The position numbers were made by a program, and so were the translations under genes. The notes beneath the pieces were generated by a model. The model was not told where the DNA came from. It made no database searches and saw only the letters and a program-made list of their open reading frames with translations. From Streptomyces sedi (GTDB lineage: Bacteria; Actinomycetota; Actinomycetes; Streptomycetales; Streptomycetaceae): a stretch of DNA of 64,000 nt. Each line of letters begins with the position of its first letter. The stretch's first letter is position 1. The stretch is from NCBI RefSeq assembly GCF_006335015.1, contig NZ_VDGT01000023.1, positions 1-64,000 on the forward strand. The letters run 5' to 3'. Of the stretch, positions 34,112 through 42,603 are shown piece after piece.

Positions 34112-34565
34112 GGTCGCTCCTCGGTAGGGGTATGCGCCCGCCGTTGACGGCGGGTGCCCCGTGCTCAACGGCGGGAGACGCGCCCGGGTCACGCTGCGAC
34201 CGCCACCGTGAGGGGGCCGCCGCGACGAACGTCGGACGAACGCGCGGTGTCCGGCGGGAAACCGGCACCGCACGGAACGTCGCCACCTGGACGCGCGACG
34301 GTCAGTCGCCATAAACCAGCCGTTCACCGGGAGCCATCGGAAGCGTGAATGAGCTGTGGGGAGGGAAACGCCCGTCACGCGCCGGAAAAACCGCCGCAGA
34401 ACGTGAGCGAGGTGTGCTCTCCGTCCTTTCCTCGCGGCCGGCCATTACACAACGCGCACTTTCCCGCGAAAGTACGACCGGGGACGAGGCCGTGACACAA
34501 GCGTGACCGTTTCCCGCTCCTGGACGCCCTTCCTGGGGCCGGCGGGCAGGCCCTACGGTGGGGCC
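34112..34565. other. intergenic region with palindrome and leaderless promoter
   Basis: No gene was found. Near the left gene, CCCGCCGT (34137-34144) and ACGGCGGG (34147-34154) form a perfect inverted repeat about 25-45 bases upstream of the GTG start at 34111, a candidate operator. At the right end TTCCTG (34530-34535), 18 bases and TACGGT (34554-34559) form a promoter that would start transcription at the A of the next ATG. Confidence 0.5.
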
Positions 34566-34781
34566 ATGCCATCGCTGCCGAAGCCCCCGAGGCCCCCCGA
34601 GGACGACCCCGACACCTATCTGGGCATGGCCGCGGACCAGGCCGAGGAGCGCGCCAGGGGGCGTGGTTGGCGCACCGTGCGCCGGCTGGCGCCGGACGCG
34701 ATCGTGACCATGGAGTTCATGCCGGGACGCCTCAACTTCGCGGTGCGCGACGGCGCGGTCGAACGCTGCTGGCGCGGCTGA
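34566..34781 (+). CDS. I78-type peptidase inhibitor-like small protein
   Basis: A 71-residue protein: DTYLGMAADQAEERARGRGW, then TVRRLAPDAIVTMEFMPGRL, then NFAVRDGAVERCWRG. The C-terminal GRLNFxVxDGxVxRCWRG pattern matches the I78 / potato-inhibitor-I-like family, whose R-x-G-turn loop blocks serine proteases. No signal peptide is visible, so it would act inside the cell if it is an inhibitor at all. The ATG lacks a ribosome binding site but follows TACGGT by 6 bases, suggesting a leaderless mRNA. Two secreted S1 proteases lie 5-7 kb downstream; a link is speculation. Confidence 0.75.
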   Translation: MPSLPKPPRPPEDDPDTYLGMAADQAEERARGRGWRTVRRLAPDAIVTMEFMPGRLNFAVRDGAVERCWRG

Positions 34782-34862
34782 ACGGCCCTGCCCCGCACGT
34801 TCCGAGCTCCGACGCCCGCGTCCTGCCCACGACCCGGCTCAGTGCCGCGTTCAGCGCCGCGT

Positions 34863-35819
34863 TCAGCGCCGGGTGGCCGGGCCGACCGGCTGCTCCGGGT
34901 GCGCCGGGTGCGGCCTGCTGGTGCCGCGCACCGTCACCGTGGTGAGCCGTCCGCCGCTGGTCCTGCCGGCCGCGACGGCCGGCTGGGTGTGCGGTCGGGG
35001 GTCCCCGTCGGACAGCGGCGAGACCGGCAGCTCCGGGTGGCGGTGGTCGCCGTTGACGGGCGGTGCCGCCCCCGGGGAGGTGTCGGGCGCGACCTGCGCG
35101 CGGTTCCAACGCCGCAGCACGGCGGTGTCGATCCGGGTGATCAGCGGCTCGCTCCACGGCAGCGCCAGCAGGATCAGCAGCCCCGCCGCCCAGCCGAGAA
35201 GCACGTCGCTCACCCAGTGGGTTCCCAGATAGACGGTGGTCGCGCCGACGCCGAGCGCGAAGACGGAAGCGATCACCAGCAGGGTCCGGCGCGCGGTCGG
35301 GGTGGTGGCCAGATAGGCCAGAATCCCCCAGGTCACGACGGCGTTGGCGGTGTGGCCCGAGGGAAATATATCGCCGGTCAGCCACATCTCGTTGGAGCCT
35401 ATGGTGGTCGCGTAGTGCGGCCCCTCGCGGCCCATTCCGATCTTGGCCGCGCCGACCGAGAGGTTCAGCAGCAGCAGCGCGCACGCCATCACCAGCAGCG
35501 GGCGCAGCGTCCGCTGGCGCCAGCAGCGCCAGCCGAGCCAGGCGGCGATCAGCACCGCCGTCGGGCCGCGCTGCCCCAGGACCACGAAGTAGTCGAGGAA
35601 CGCGTGGAGCTCGGGCCACTGCTTGTACGGACGGAAGAGCATCACCTGCCAGTCCAGGCGGACCAGCCAGCTCGTGGTGCAGACCGCCGCCACGATGGCC
35701 GCGTAGATGGCCGCCGTGACCCAGAGCAGCCCCAGGCGGGTGCGGCTCATCACAGGAGTCGGCACGTCGGGCGGCCGTGGCTCCTGTTCGAGGCGGGCGA
35801 AGAATCGGTCGATGCGCAC
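34863..35819 (-). CDS. PAP2-family membrane phosphatase
   Basis: A 318-residue membrane protein with about six hydrophobic segments, for example LGLLWVTAAIYAAIVAAVCT, TAVLIAAWLGW, LLVMACALLLLNLSVGAAK, ILAYLATTPTA, LLVIASVFALGVGATTVYLG and VLLGWAAGLLILLALPW. The acid phosphatase motifs are KIGMGREGPHY, FPSGHTANAV (catalytic His) and TTVYLGTHWVSDV. Relatives dephosphorylate phosphatidic acid or undecaprenyl diphosphate. The last ~80 residues are a disordered Pro/Arg/His-rich cytoplasmic tail. GTG 35819 gives the usual length; in-frame codons further upstream run into sequence that does not look coding. Confidence 0.85.
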   Translation of the reverse strand: MRIDRFFARLEQEPRPPDVPTPVMSRTRLGLLWVTAAIYAAIVAAVCTTSWLVRLDWQVMLFRPYKQWPELHAFLDYFVVLGQRGPTAVLIAAWLGWRCWRQRTLRPLLVMACALLLLNLSVGAAKIGMGREGPHYATTIGSNEMWLTGDIFPSGHTANAVVTWGILAYLATTPTARRTLLVIASVFALGVGATTVYLGTHWVSDVLLGWAAGLLILLALPWSEPLITRIDTAVLRRWNRAQVAPDTSPGAAPPVNGDHRHPELPVSPLSDGDPRPHTQPAVAAGRTSGGRLTTVTVRGTSRPHPAHPEQPVGPATRR

Positions 35820-36190
35820 TCTCGCAAGATTACCGGTCGTGATACGCGACTTCCTCCCGAGGCCCGCCTTCGTAATGGCTATGTGATGTGCCGGGTGATA
35901 CGGGTGAATCTCCAATTCGTCGGGCTTCACGAATTCCGGCGCCACCGGATAAGTGTCCGGGCATCTTTTCCGGTACTCGTTCATCTGCTTTTTCGGTGGG
36001 GTCGGCGCCGGTGAACGGGAGCCGGTGAACGGAACGGGTGCGCCCGGTGGCCGGCGAGCGTCGCCGCGGGGCCGCCGCGGGGCTGCCGTAGGGTGGCTCA
36101 CCGTCCGCCCTCCCCTCTCGCCCGCGTCCGCGCAGCGCGAGGTTCCCCCGAGACGGTGAGGGACCTCGAAGCGCGGGAGTAGGTGCGTAG
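35820..36190. other. divergent intergenic region between the PAP2 and MFS genes
   Basis: No gene is evident. The left part is AT-richer than its surroundings and probably holds the PAP2 gene promoter. An imperfect inverted repeat (CGAGGTTCCC at 36138 onward and GGGACCTCG ending at 36168) lies about 25 bases before the MFS start and could be a repressor site. A direct repeat gccggtgaacgg occurs twice near 36010. Confidence 0.35.
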
Positions 36191-37750
36191 ATGCCCGGGA
36201 CGTCCCACCCCGGGGCCGGCGCCGCCGAACGGAACCGTTGGACGGTTCTGGTGGTGCTGTGCGTCAGTCTCTTCCTCGTCGCCGTCGACGCCACGGTGCT
36301 CCATGTCGCGGTGCCCGCCCTCACCGAGGACCTGCGGCCCGGCGGCATCGAACTGCTGTGGATCGTCGACGCCTACCCGCTGGTCTGCGCCTCGCTGCTG
36401 ATTCTCTTCGGCACGCTGGGCGACCGCGTCGGCCGGCGGCGGGTGCTGCTGCTCGGCTACGCCTGCTTCGGCGTCGCCTCCGCGCTGGCCGCGCTGGCGC
36501 CCGGGCCGCTGCCGTTGATCCTGGCCCGCGCGCTGCTGGGAGCCGGCGGCGCGATGATCATGCCGGCGACCCTCTCCATCCTGCGGCAGGTCTTCCCCGA
36601 CCGCCGTGAGCGCGCCCTGGCCATCGGCATCTGGAGCGCGGTCGCGGCCGTCGGCGCGGCGATCGGGCCACTGGTGGGCGGGGTGCTGCTGGAACACTTC
36701 TGGTGGGGCTCGGTCTTCCTGGTCAACGTGCCGCTGATGGCGCTCTGCCTGCCGGTCGCGCTGGCGCTGGTCCCCGAGTCACGCGGCACGGGCGAGGGCC
36801 CCTTCGACGTGACGGGCGCGCTCTGTGCCGCCGGCGGGCTCTTCGCGGCGATCCTGGCGCTCAAGCGCACCGGCGGCGGCGACCTGGTCACGCCGGGCAC
36901 GCTGCTGGCAGCCCTCCTCGGGGCGCTGCTGCTGACGATCTTCGTCCGGCGGCAGCGGGCGGCCCGGCGGCCCCTGTTGGACCTGTCGGCGTTCGCCAGG
37001 CCGGCGTTCGGCGCCTCCGCCGGCTGCGTGGTACTGACCGTGCTGGCGCTGGTCGGGTTGGCCCTGGTGGCCGCCCAGTACCTGCAACTGGTCCTCGAAC
37101 TCTCGCCGTTGGAGACCGGGCTGCGGCTGCTGCCGCTGAGCCTGTCGGCGATCTGCGCCGGGTTGCTCGGTTCCCGGATGCTGGTGCGGCTGGGGCCGCG
37201 CGCGATGGTCTCCGGCGGGTTCGCGTTGACCGTGGTGGCGGTGCTGCTGCTGACCGGCCTCGACGACGTGGACCGGCCGCTGCTGCTGAGCGCCGGGTTC
37301 GTGCTGTTGGGCTTCGGCCTGGAGACGACGCTCTTCGGCGCCTACGAGTCGCTGCTGAACGACGCCCCCGCCGGTCAGGCCGGCGAGGCGGCGGCGGTGG
37401 GGGAGACCGCGTACCAGTTCGGCGCCGGCGTCGGGATAGCGGTGCTGGGCAGCGTCATGAACGCCCTCTACGCGCCGGCGGTGCGCGGTGCCGACGGTGT
37501 TCCCCGGGAGGACTCGCGGGACGCGGCGCACTCGCTGGGCGAGGCGCTGACGGTGGCCGACCGGTTGGGCGGCCCGGCGGCGGAGGCGCTGCGCGCGGCG
37601 GCGCGGGACGCGTTCGTGCACGGGATGCGGATGACGCTGCTGACCAGCGCGGCGCTGCTGGCCCTCGGCGCGCTGCTGGCCCTCCGGCTCCCGGCCACCG
37701 GCCCCGGGGCCCCGCGCCCCCTCGCCACGGCGGACCGGTCCCGCGACTGA
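36191..37750 (+). CDS. MFS drug exporter, DHA2 (14-TMS, EmrB/QacA) family
   Basis: A 519-residue proton-driven exporter. TM1 is WTVLVVLCVSLFLVAVDATV with the DHA2 motif D1 (LFLVAVDATVLHVAVPAL). Motif A is LGDRVGRRRVLLLGY between TM2 and TM3, and motif C-like GAAIGPLVGGVLLEHFWWGS is in TM5. Two extra central helices and a final TM near residue 490 give 14 segments. The substrate is unknown; family members export antiseptics, antibiotics or own metabolites. No TetR or MarR regulator is adjacent, but an inverted repeat lies just upstream. Confidence 0.9.
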   Translation: MPGTSHPGAGAAERNRWTVLVVLCVSLFLVAVDATVLHVAVPALTEDLRPGGIELLWIVDAYPLVCASLLILFGTLGDRVGRRRVLLLGYACFGVASALAALAPGPLPLILARALLGAGGAMIMPATLSILRQVFPDRRERALAIGIWSAVAAVGAAIGPLVGGVLLEHFWWGSVFLVNVPLMALCLPVALALVPESRGTGEGPFDVTGALCAAGGLFAAILALKRTGGGDLVTPGTLLAALLGALLLTIFVRRQRAARRPLLDLSAFARPAFGASAGCVVLTVLALVGLALVAAQYLQLVLELSPLETGLRLLPLSLSAICAGLLGSRMLVRLGPRAMVSGGFALTVVAVLLLTGLDDVDRPLLLSAGFVLLGFGLETTLFGAYESLLNDAPAGQAGEAAAVGETAYQFGAGVGIAVLGSVMNALYAPAVRGADGVPREDSRDAAHSLGEALTVADRLGGPAAEALRAAARDAFVHGMRMTLLTSAALLALGALLALRLPATGPGAPRPLATADRSRD

Positions 37751-37883
37751 CCCCCACCGGCGCGCCGGGCCGCGGTCGACCGCCCACGTGGCCACCCCGG
37801 CACCGCCGTCGCCCCGCACCGGCGGTAACGTCCGCCACAACCGCTCACCCCGTCCCGTCCCTCCGTGCGAGAGGCCGTCCCCC

Positions 37884-39080
37884 ATGACCGAAGCCCCCGC
37901 GGGCCGCCCCGCGTTCGACCCCGCCGACCCGCTCGGAGTGGACGACCTGCTGTCGTCCGAGGACCGCGCGGTCCGCGACACCGTGCGCCGTTGGGCGGCC
38001 GAACGGGTGCTGCCGCACGTCGCCGACTGGTACGAGCGCGGCGCCGTCGACGACCCCAGGGGGCTCGCGCGCGAGCTCGGCGGCCTGGGCGCGCTGGGCA
38101 TGTCGCTGCGCGGCTACGGCTGCGCCGGGGCCTCGGCCGTCCAGTACGGGCTGGTCTGCCTGGAGCTGGAGGCGGCGGACTCCGGCATCCGTTCGCTGGT
38201 CTCGGTGCAGGGTTCGCTCGCGATGTACGCGATCCACCGCTTCGGCTCCGAGGAGCAGCGGGAGCGGTGGCTGCCCGGCATGGCGGCGGGCGAGCTGATC
38301 GGCTGCTTCGCGCTGACCGAGCCGGACCACGGCTCCGACCCGGCGGGGATGCGCACCCGCGCCGAACGGGACGGCGACGGCTGGGTGGTGACGGGCCGCA
38401 AGATGTGGATCACCAACGGTTCGCTGGCGGACGCCGCGGTCGTGTGGGCCAGGACCGAGGACGGCGTGCGGGGCTTCGTGGTGGAGGCGGGGACGCCGGG
38501 GTTCGCGGCGCGGGACATCCCGCACAAGGGGTCGTTGCGCGCCTCCGTCACCAGCGAGCTGACGCTGGACGGGGTGCGGCTGCCGGCCGACGCGGTGCTG
38601 CCGGGGGCGCGCGGGCTGCGCGGCCCGTTGAGCTGCCTGGCGCACGCCCGTTACGGCATCGTCTGGGGGGCGCTGGGCGCGGCCCGCAGCTGTCTGGGGG
38701 CGGCGTTGGAGTACGCCACGACGCGCGAGCAGTTCGGCAGGCCGCTGGGCGGCTTCCAGCTGACCCAGGCGAAGCTCGCCGACATGGCGCTGGAACTCCA
38801 CAAGGGGCTGTTGTTGGCGCTCCATCTGGGGCGGAGGATGGACGCCGGCACGCTGCTGCCCGAGCAGGTCAGCTTCGGGAAGTTGAACAACGTGCGGGAG
38901 GCGCTGACGATCTGCCGCACCGCCAGGACGATCCTGGGGGCCAACGGCATCTCGTACGAGTACCCGGTGATGCGGCACATGGCGAACCTGGAGTCGGTGC
39001 TCACCTACGAGGGCACGAGCGAGATGCACCAGCTGGTGCTCGGCAAGGCGCTGACCGGCCTGGACGCCTTCCGCGGCTGA
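37884..39080 (+). CDS. acyl-CoA dehydrogenase, glutaryl-CoA dehydrogenase-like
   Basis: A 398-residue FAD enzyme. The N-terminal block LGALGMSLRGYGCAGASAVQ followed by YGLVCLELEAADSGIRSLVS is characteristic of glutaryl-CoA dehydrogenases. GCFALTEPDHGSDP binds the FAD/substrate, and TYEGTSEMHQLVLGKALTG contains the catalytic Glu (YEGT). Glutaryl-CoA dehydrogenase would convert glutaryl-CoA to crotonyl-CoA in lysine/tryptophan degradation. GAGAGG lies 9 bases before ATG 37884. It is convergent with the SepF-like gene through a strong hairpin. Substrate specificity is not proven. Confidence 0.88.
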   Translation: MTEAPAGRPAFDPADPLGVDDLLSSEDRAVRDTVRRWAAERVLPHVADWYERGAVDDPRGLARELGGLGALGMSLRGYGCAGASAVQYGLVCLELEAADSGIRSLVSVQGSLAMYAIHRFGSEEQRERWLPGMAAGELIGCFALTEPDHGSDPAGMRTRAERDGDGWVVTGRKMWITNGSLADAAVVWARTEDGVRGFVVEAGTPGFAARDIPHKGSLRASVTSELTLDGVRLPADAVLPGARGLRGPLSCLAHARYGIVWGALGAARSCLGAALEYATTREQFGRPLGGFQLTQAKLADMALELHKGLLLALHLGRRMDAGTLLPEQVSFGKLNNVREALTICRTARTILGANGISYEYPVMRHMANLESVLTYEGTSEMHQLVLGKALTGLDAFRG

Positions 39081-39107
39081 GCCGGGGGGCGGGGCGCGGG
39101 ACGTGCC

Positions 39108-39138
39108 TCGGGGCGCCGCCTGCCGGGCGGCGCCCCGA
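39108..39138. terminator. bidirectional hairpin terminator
   Basis: TCGGGGCGCCGCC (39108-39120) pairs perfectly over 13 bp with GGCGGCGCCCCGA (39126-39138), with a 5-base loop. It sits between the convergent acyl-CoA dehydrogenase and sepF-like genes. Confidence 0.85.
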
Positions 39139-39168
39139 TCTCCGGCCGTCGGGCCCCGGTCGGGGCCG

Positions 39169-39609
39169 TCAGCTCTGGTTGAAGAAGCCGTCCTCGTCGT
39201 GCCGGGGCGTCTCGGCGACCACCTGGTAGGTGGCGGGGGTGAGCAGGAAGACGCGGTTGGCGACCCGCTTGATGTCCCCGCGCAGCCCGAAGTTGAGCCC
39301 GGCGGCGAAGTCGACCACACGCTTGGCGTCCCCGGCCTCCAGGAGAGTCAGGTTGATCACCACGGGCACGCCGTCGCGGAACAGCTCGCCGATGCGGCGG
39401 GCGTCCCTGAAGTTCTCCGGGGTGACCATCGCGATCCGGCTGCCTTCCTCCTCGGCCGCCTCGGCAGCCACCCGCAGCTTCGGGTCGGTGGTCCAGGGCG
39501 CCGGGCTGTCCCCGGGCTCCGGGCCCTCGGCGTACTCGTCGTCGTAGTAACGCATCTCGCTGTCGTCGACGAGGCCCAGCCAGGCGCTGGCCTTCCGTAC
39601 CGATCCCAT
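39169..39609 (-). CDS. SepF-like cell division protein (SflA type)
   Basis: A 146-residue SepF-family protein. The N-terminal MGSVRKASAWLGLVDDSEMR would be the amphipathic membrane anchor helix. An acidic linker follows, then the SepF core: RIAMVTPENFRDARRIGELF, VVINLTLLEAGDAKRVVDFA, GLNFGLRGDIKRVANRVFLL and TPATYQVVAE. SepF tethers FtsZ to the membrane. Streptomyces has several paralogues. Position next to an acyl-CoA dehydrogenase gene matches (from memory) SCO1749, called SflA, which restrains ectopic FtsZ and DivIVA localisation rather than acting as the ftsZ-linked SepF. Confidence 0.88.
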   Translation of the reverse strand: MGSVRKASAWLGLVDDSEMRYYDDEYAEGPEPGDSPAPWTTDPKLRVAAEAAEEEGSRIAMVTPENFRDARRIGELFRDGVPVVINLTLLEAGDAKRVVDFAAGLNFGLRGDIKRVANRVFLLTPATYQVVAETPRHDEDGFFNQS

Positions 39610-39970
39610 GGTCGCCTCCTCTCCTGACGCGGCCTCTACCCGTCCGCCCGTCTATGGTCGTCCATGATGCGCTTGTGGTGCCATGTGGATACCTGGCTGT
39701 TATGAGTTTCGTGACGGTTCTGGTGCATTCGGCGTACCGCCCCATCAGCGAAGTTGTCGTGTGCGGATGCTGACGGGGAGTGAGTTCCGTTCGGCCCGCC
39801 AAACGGGTGAGAGTACCGGACGTCCTGGCCGAAAGGTGTTCTCGACAACGGCGGTTCCTGTGAAGAAGATTCACCCAGCGCTTGTCAGGGTCATGACCTT
39901 CACGTGACCCCGGCCACGCCTCACGGCCCGACACCCCGCGGGCCATCCGTTCCTTGACTGGAGGAAACAC
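39610..39970. other. divergent intergenic region between the sepF-like gene and protease 1
   Basis: No gene is seen. Near the protease side are two palindromes, GGTCATGACC (39889-39898) and TCACGTGA (39900-39907), and a small inverted repeat GTGAA-N5-TTCAC (39860-39874). These cluster 60-110 bases before the protease start and are candidate regulator sites. TTGTCA at 39882-39887 could be a -35, but no good -10 was found. Confidence 0.4.
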
Positions 39971-40885
39971 GTGAGTTCGAAGCGCACCAACTCCCACAGA
40001 CGCGGCTCCCGCCTGGGGCTGATCGCCGCCGGAACCGGACTCCTCGCCGCCGCCTTCGCCCTGCCGGGCGGGGCGCAGGCGGAGGAGGCCAGGACCTTCT
40101 CCGCCTCCGAGCTCTCCACCGCGGGCGACGCGGTGCTCGCCGCCGACATCGCCGGCACCGCCTGGCTGGTGGACGAGGAGACCAACACCCTGGAGGTCAC
40201 GGTCGACGAGACCGTCACCGACGCGGAGATCCGGGAGATCACCGAGCAGGCGGGAGACCTCGCCGGCGCCCTCACGATCGAGCGCGCCGAGGGAGAGATC
40301 ACGCGGCTGATCGCGGGCGGGGACGCCATCTACGCGTCCGCGGGCTGGCGCTGCTCCGCCGGCTTCAACGTCAGCATCGGCGGCTCGGCCTACTTCCTGA
40401 CCGCCGGCCACTGCACGGAGGGCCTCCCGGGCTGGTACACCAACTCCGGTCTCAGCACCTACATAGGCCCGAGCGTCGACGCCAGCTTCCCCGGCGACGA
40501 CTACGGCCTGGTGCGCTACGACAACTCCTCGGTCCCGCGCCCCGGCGTGGTGAACCTGTACAACGGCACCACCCGGGACATCACCGGCGCCGCCAACGCG
40601 ACCGTCGGCCTCTCGGTGACCCGCTCCGGCAGCACCACCGGCGTCAGCGGCGGCTCGGTGACCGGGCTCAACGCCACGGTCAACTACGGCGGCGGTGACA
40701 TCGTCTCCGGTCTCATCCGGACCAACGTCTGCGCCGAGCCCGGCGACAGCGGCGGCCCGCTCTTCTCCGGCAGCACCGCCATCGGCCTCACCTCCGGCGG
40801 CAACGGCAACTGCTCGGTCGGCGGCACGACCTACTTCCAGCCGGTCGTCGAGGCGCTGAACGACTACGGGGCCAGCATCCTCTGA
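39971..40885 (+). CDS. secreted S1-family serine protease (streptogrisin-type)
   Basis: A 304-residue preproenzyme. Residues 1-38 are a signal peptide (cleavage near AQA-EEA) and ~39-113 a short alpha-lytic-type prodomain. The mature enzyme probably starts at IAGGDAI (residue 114), as in S. griseus proteases A/B. The catalytic triad is His147 (LTAGHC), Asp177 (DDYGLV) and Ser260 (EPGDSGGPL). Disulfides 128-148 and 254-281 are expected. GGAGGAAA precedes the GTG start. It is an extracellular broad chymotrypsin-like protease activated by self-cleavage. Confidence 0.94.
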   Translation: MSSKRTNSHRRGSRLGLIAAGTGLLAAAFALPGGAQAEEARTFSASELSTAGDAVLAADIAGTAWLVDEETNTLEVTVDETVTDAEIREITEQAGDLAGALTIERAEGEITRLIAGGDAIYASAGWRCSAGFNVSIGGSAYFLTAGHCTEGLPGWYTNSGLSTYIGPSVDASFPGDDYGLVRYDNSSVPRPGVVNLYNGTTRDITGAANATVGLSVTRSGSTTGVSGGSVTGLNATVNYGGGDIVSGLIRTNVCAEPGDSGGPLFSGSTAIGLTSGGNGNCSVGGTTYFQPVVEALNDYGASIL

Positions 40886-40904
40886 TTCCCCGTCGGCCCC
40901 ACGA

Positions 40905-40942
40905 GGGCCCTCCCGCCGCGCACGAGCGGCGGGGGCGGGCCC
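40905..40942 (+). terminator. hairpin terminator after protease 1
   Basis: GGGCCCTCCCGCCGC (40905-40919) pairs with GCGGCGGGGGCGGGCCC (40926-40942), with one bulge/mismatch region, 20 bases after the stop. No T tract is present. Confidence 0.7.
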
Positions 40943-41379
40943 AGGCCGCCGCCCTCACCCGAACCCGGGTGGGGGCAGTGGTGCGTTCGGGGGGCGCGTG
41001 TGAACGCCCCTGTGAGGCGTGCCCGGCCCATGGTGGCCACGGAGGAGGCTGTGACTACCCCGAGCAGCGATTTCAAGCCAGGTCTATACCAGCGCATGTG
41101 ACGTTCCGTGCGCCCCTGCGCGCCGGTACGTCACACCTCACGCGCCCCAACTGTGCGTCTATTGAGGGGGAAATCCGGAGTGTTCCGGACGGTTTATGCG
41201 CGTAACCCGCATCAGTGTGATGATCTGGTCGGGGCAGGAACTTGTCCTTGTGTGACCCAGGGGCTCATGGGAATACTCGCCGGTACCGCTTGGCATGGAC
41301 GTGGCGGGCCAGCACAGGGTCTGGCCGGGTCCTTGCTACTCCGGAGCGCATGCTCCAACCCCCACAGGAGGAAAAAAGC
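40943..41379 (+). other. leader/promoter region of protease 2
   Basis: No convincing gene was found. TTGTGT (41248-41253), a 17-base spacer and GAATAC (41271-41276) form a possible promoter, giving a leader of ~95 bases. Two TCCGGA hexamers at 41174-41179 and 41184-41189 (each self-complementary, 4 bases apart) may be an operator. Small open frames here lack codon bias and ribosome binding sites. Confidence 0.35.
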
Positions 41380-42450
41380 GTGACTCATCGACGCACGTCA
41401 GCCCGGCGCATCACGGTTGCCGCCACCGGTGTGGCAGCCCTCTTCGTCGGCTCGTTCGCCGTCGCTCAAGCGAGCGCCAGCCCGGCGGACGAAGCCACCC
41501 CGAGCGTGCTGACCTCGACCGAGGCCGGTACGCTCGCGACCACCCTGGTCGAGGAGCTGGGCGACACCGCCGCAGCCGGCACCTACTTCGAATCCGACTC
41601 GGGGACCCTCGTGGTCAACGTCCTGGACGAGAGCGCGGCGGCTCTCGTGGAGGAGTCCGGCGCCGAGGCCCGGATCGTCGAGAACAGCCAGGAGACCCTC
41701 AACGAGGTCATGACCGAGGTCGACACGTTCGCCGTGCCGGGCACCTCGTGGTCCGTGGACCCCGTGAGCAACGCGGTCAAGGTCAAGGTGGACACCACCG
41801 TGTCCGAGGCCGACCTGGCCGACATCCAGGCGGGTGTCGCCGACCTGGGCGGCCTGGCCTCCCTGGAGTCGGTGAACGGCGAGTTCCAGCCCTTCGTGGC
41901 CGGCGGTGACGCCATCTACAGCTCGGGCGCCCGCTGCTCGGCCGGCTTCAACGTGAACGGCGGTACCGCGTTCCTCACCGCCGGCCACTGCGGCAGCGTC
42001 GGCAGCAGCTGGTCCGACACCTCGGGCGGTTCGCCGATCGGCACCCTGACCGACGGCGAGTTCCCGAACTCGGACTACGCGCTCGTCGAGTACAGCAGCG
42101 GCAGCGGCGCCAGCGAGGTCAACCGCTACGACGGCAGCACCCAGTCCATCAGCGGCGCCGCCGAGGCGGTCGTCGGCCAGGACGTGGAGCGTTCCGGCAG
42201 CACCACCGGCCTGCACGGCGGCTCGGTGACCGGCACGGACGTCGCCGTCAGCTACCCGGAGGGCACGGTCTACGGCACCATCGAGACCGATGTCTGCGCC
42301 GAGCCCGGCGACTCGGGCGGCGCGCTGTTCTCCGGCAGCGACGCGGTCGGCCTGACCTCCGGTGGCAGCGGCAACTGCTCCTCCGGTGGCCAGACCTTCT
42401 TCTACCCCGTCACGGACGCCCTGGCCGCCACCGGCTCGCAGCTTCCGTAA
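41380..42450 (+). CDS. secreted S1-family serine protease with long prodomain
   Basis: A 356-residue preproenzyme, paralogous to the preceding protease. The signal peptide is residues 1-34, and the prodomain (~35-172) is about twice as long as that of protease 1 and matches the alpha-lytic protease prodomain style of streptogrisins C/D. The mature enzyme probably starts at VAGGDAI (173). The triad is His203 (LTAGHC), Asp232 (SDYALV) and Ser312 (EPGDSGGAL). AGGAGG lies 8 bases before the GTG start. The tandem arrangement suggests duplication followed by divergence. Confidence 0.94.
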   Translation: MTHRRTSARRITVAATGVAALFVGSFAVAQASASPADEATPSVLTSTEAGTLATTLVEELGDTAAAGTYFESDSGTLVVNVLDESAAALVEESGAEARIVENSQETLNEVMTEVDTFAVPGTSWSVDPVSNAVKVKVDTTVSEADLADIQAGVADLGGLASLESVNGEFQPFVAGGDAIYSSGARCSAGFNVNGGTAFLTAGHCGSVGSSWSDTSGGSPIGTLTDGEFPNSDYALVEYSSGSGASEVNRYDGSTQSISGAAEAVVGQDVERSGSTTGLHGGSVTGTDVAVSYPEGTVYGTIETDVCAEPGDSGGALFSGSDAVGLTSGGSGNCSSGGQTFFYPVTDALAATGSQLP

Positions 42451-42509
42451 CGGCCCCCGGGCCCGGCCGTCCCCGTGGCGGCCCGGCCAGGGTGAGCACC
42501 ACCTTTTTC

Positions 42510-42543
42510 CGGACCCCCGGTCGCAACCGCGGCCGGGGGTCCG
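42510..42543 (+). terminator. hairpin terminator after protease 2
   Basis: CGGACCCCCGGTCGC (42510-42524) pairs with GCGGCCGGGGGTCCG (42529-42543) around an AACC loop with one G-T wobble. A short T run (42503-42508) lies on the upstream side, not downstream. Confidence 0.75.
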
Positions 42544-42603
42544 CGCGTCCTGGAAGCGTGGGATGGGCGGGGCCGATGTGGCCCCACGGTTCGGGGAGCG
42601 CGC

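Noticed and set aside
40969..41383. Small plus-strand frames between the two proteases
   Set aside because: No ribosome binding sites, no recognisable protein features, and they overlap the probable promoter and leader of protease 2.
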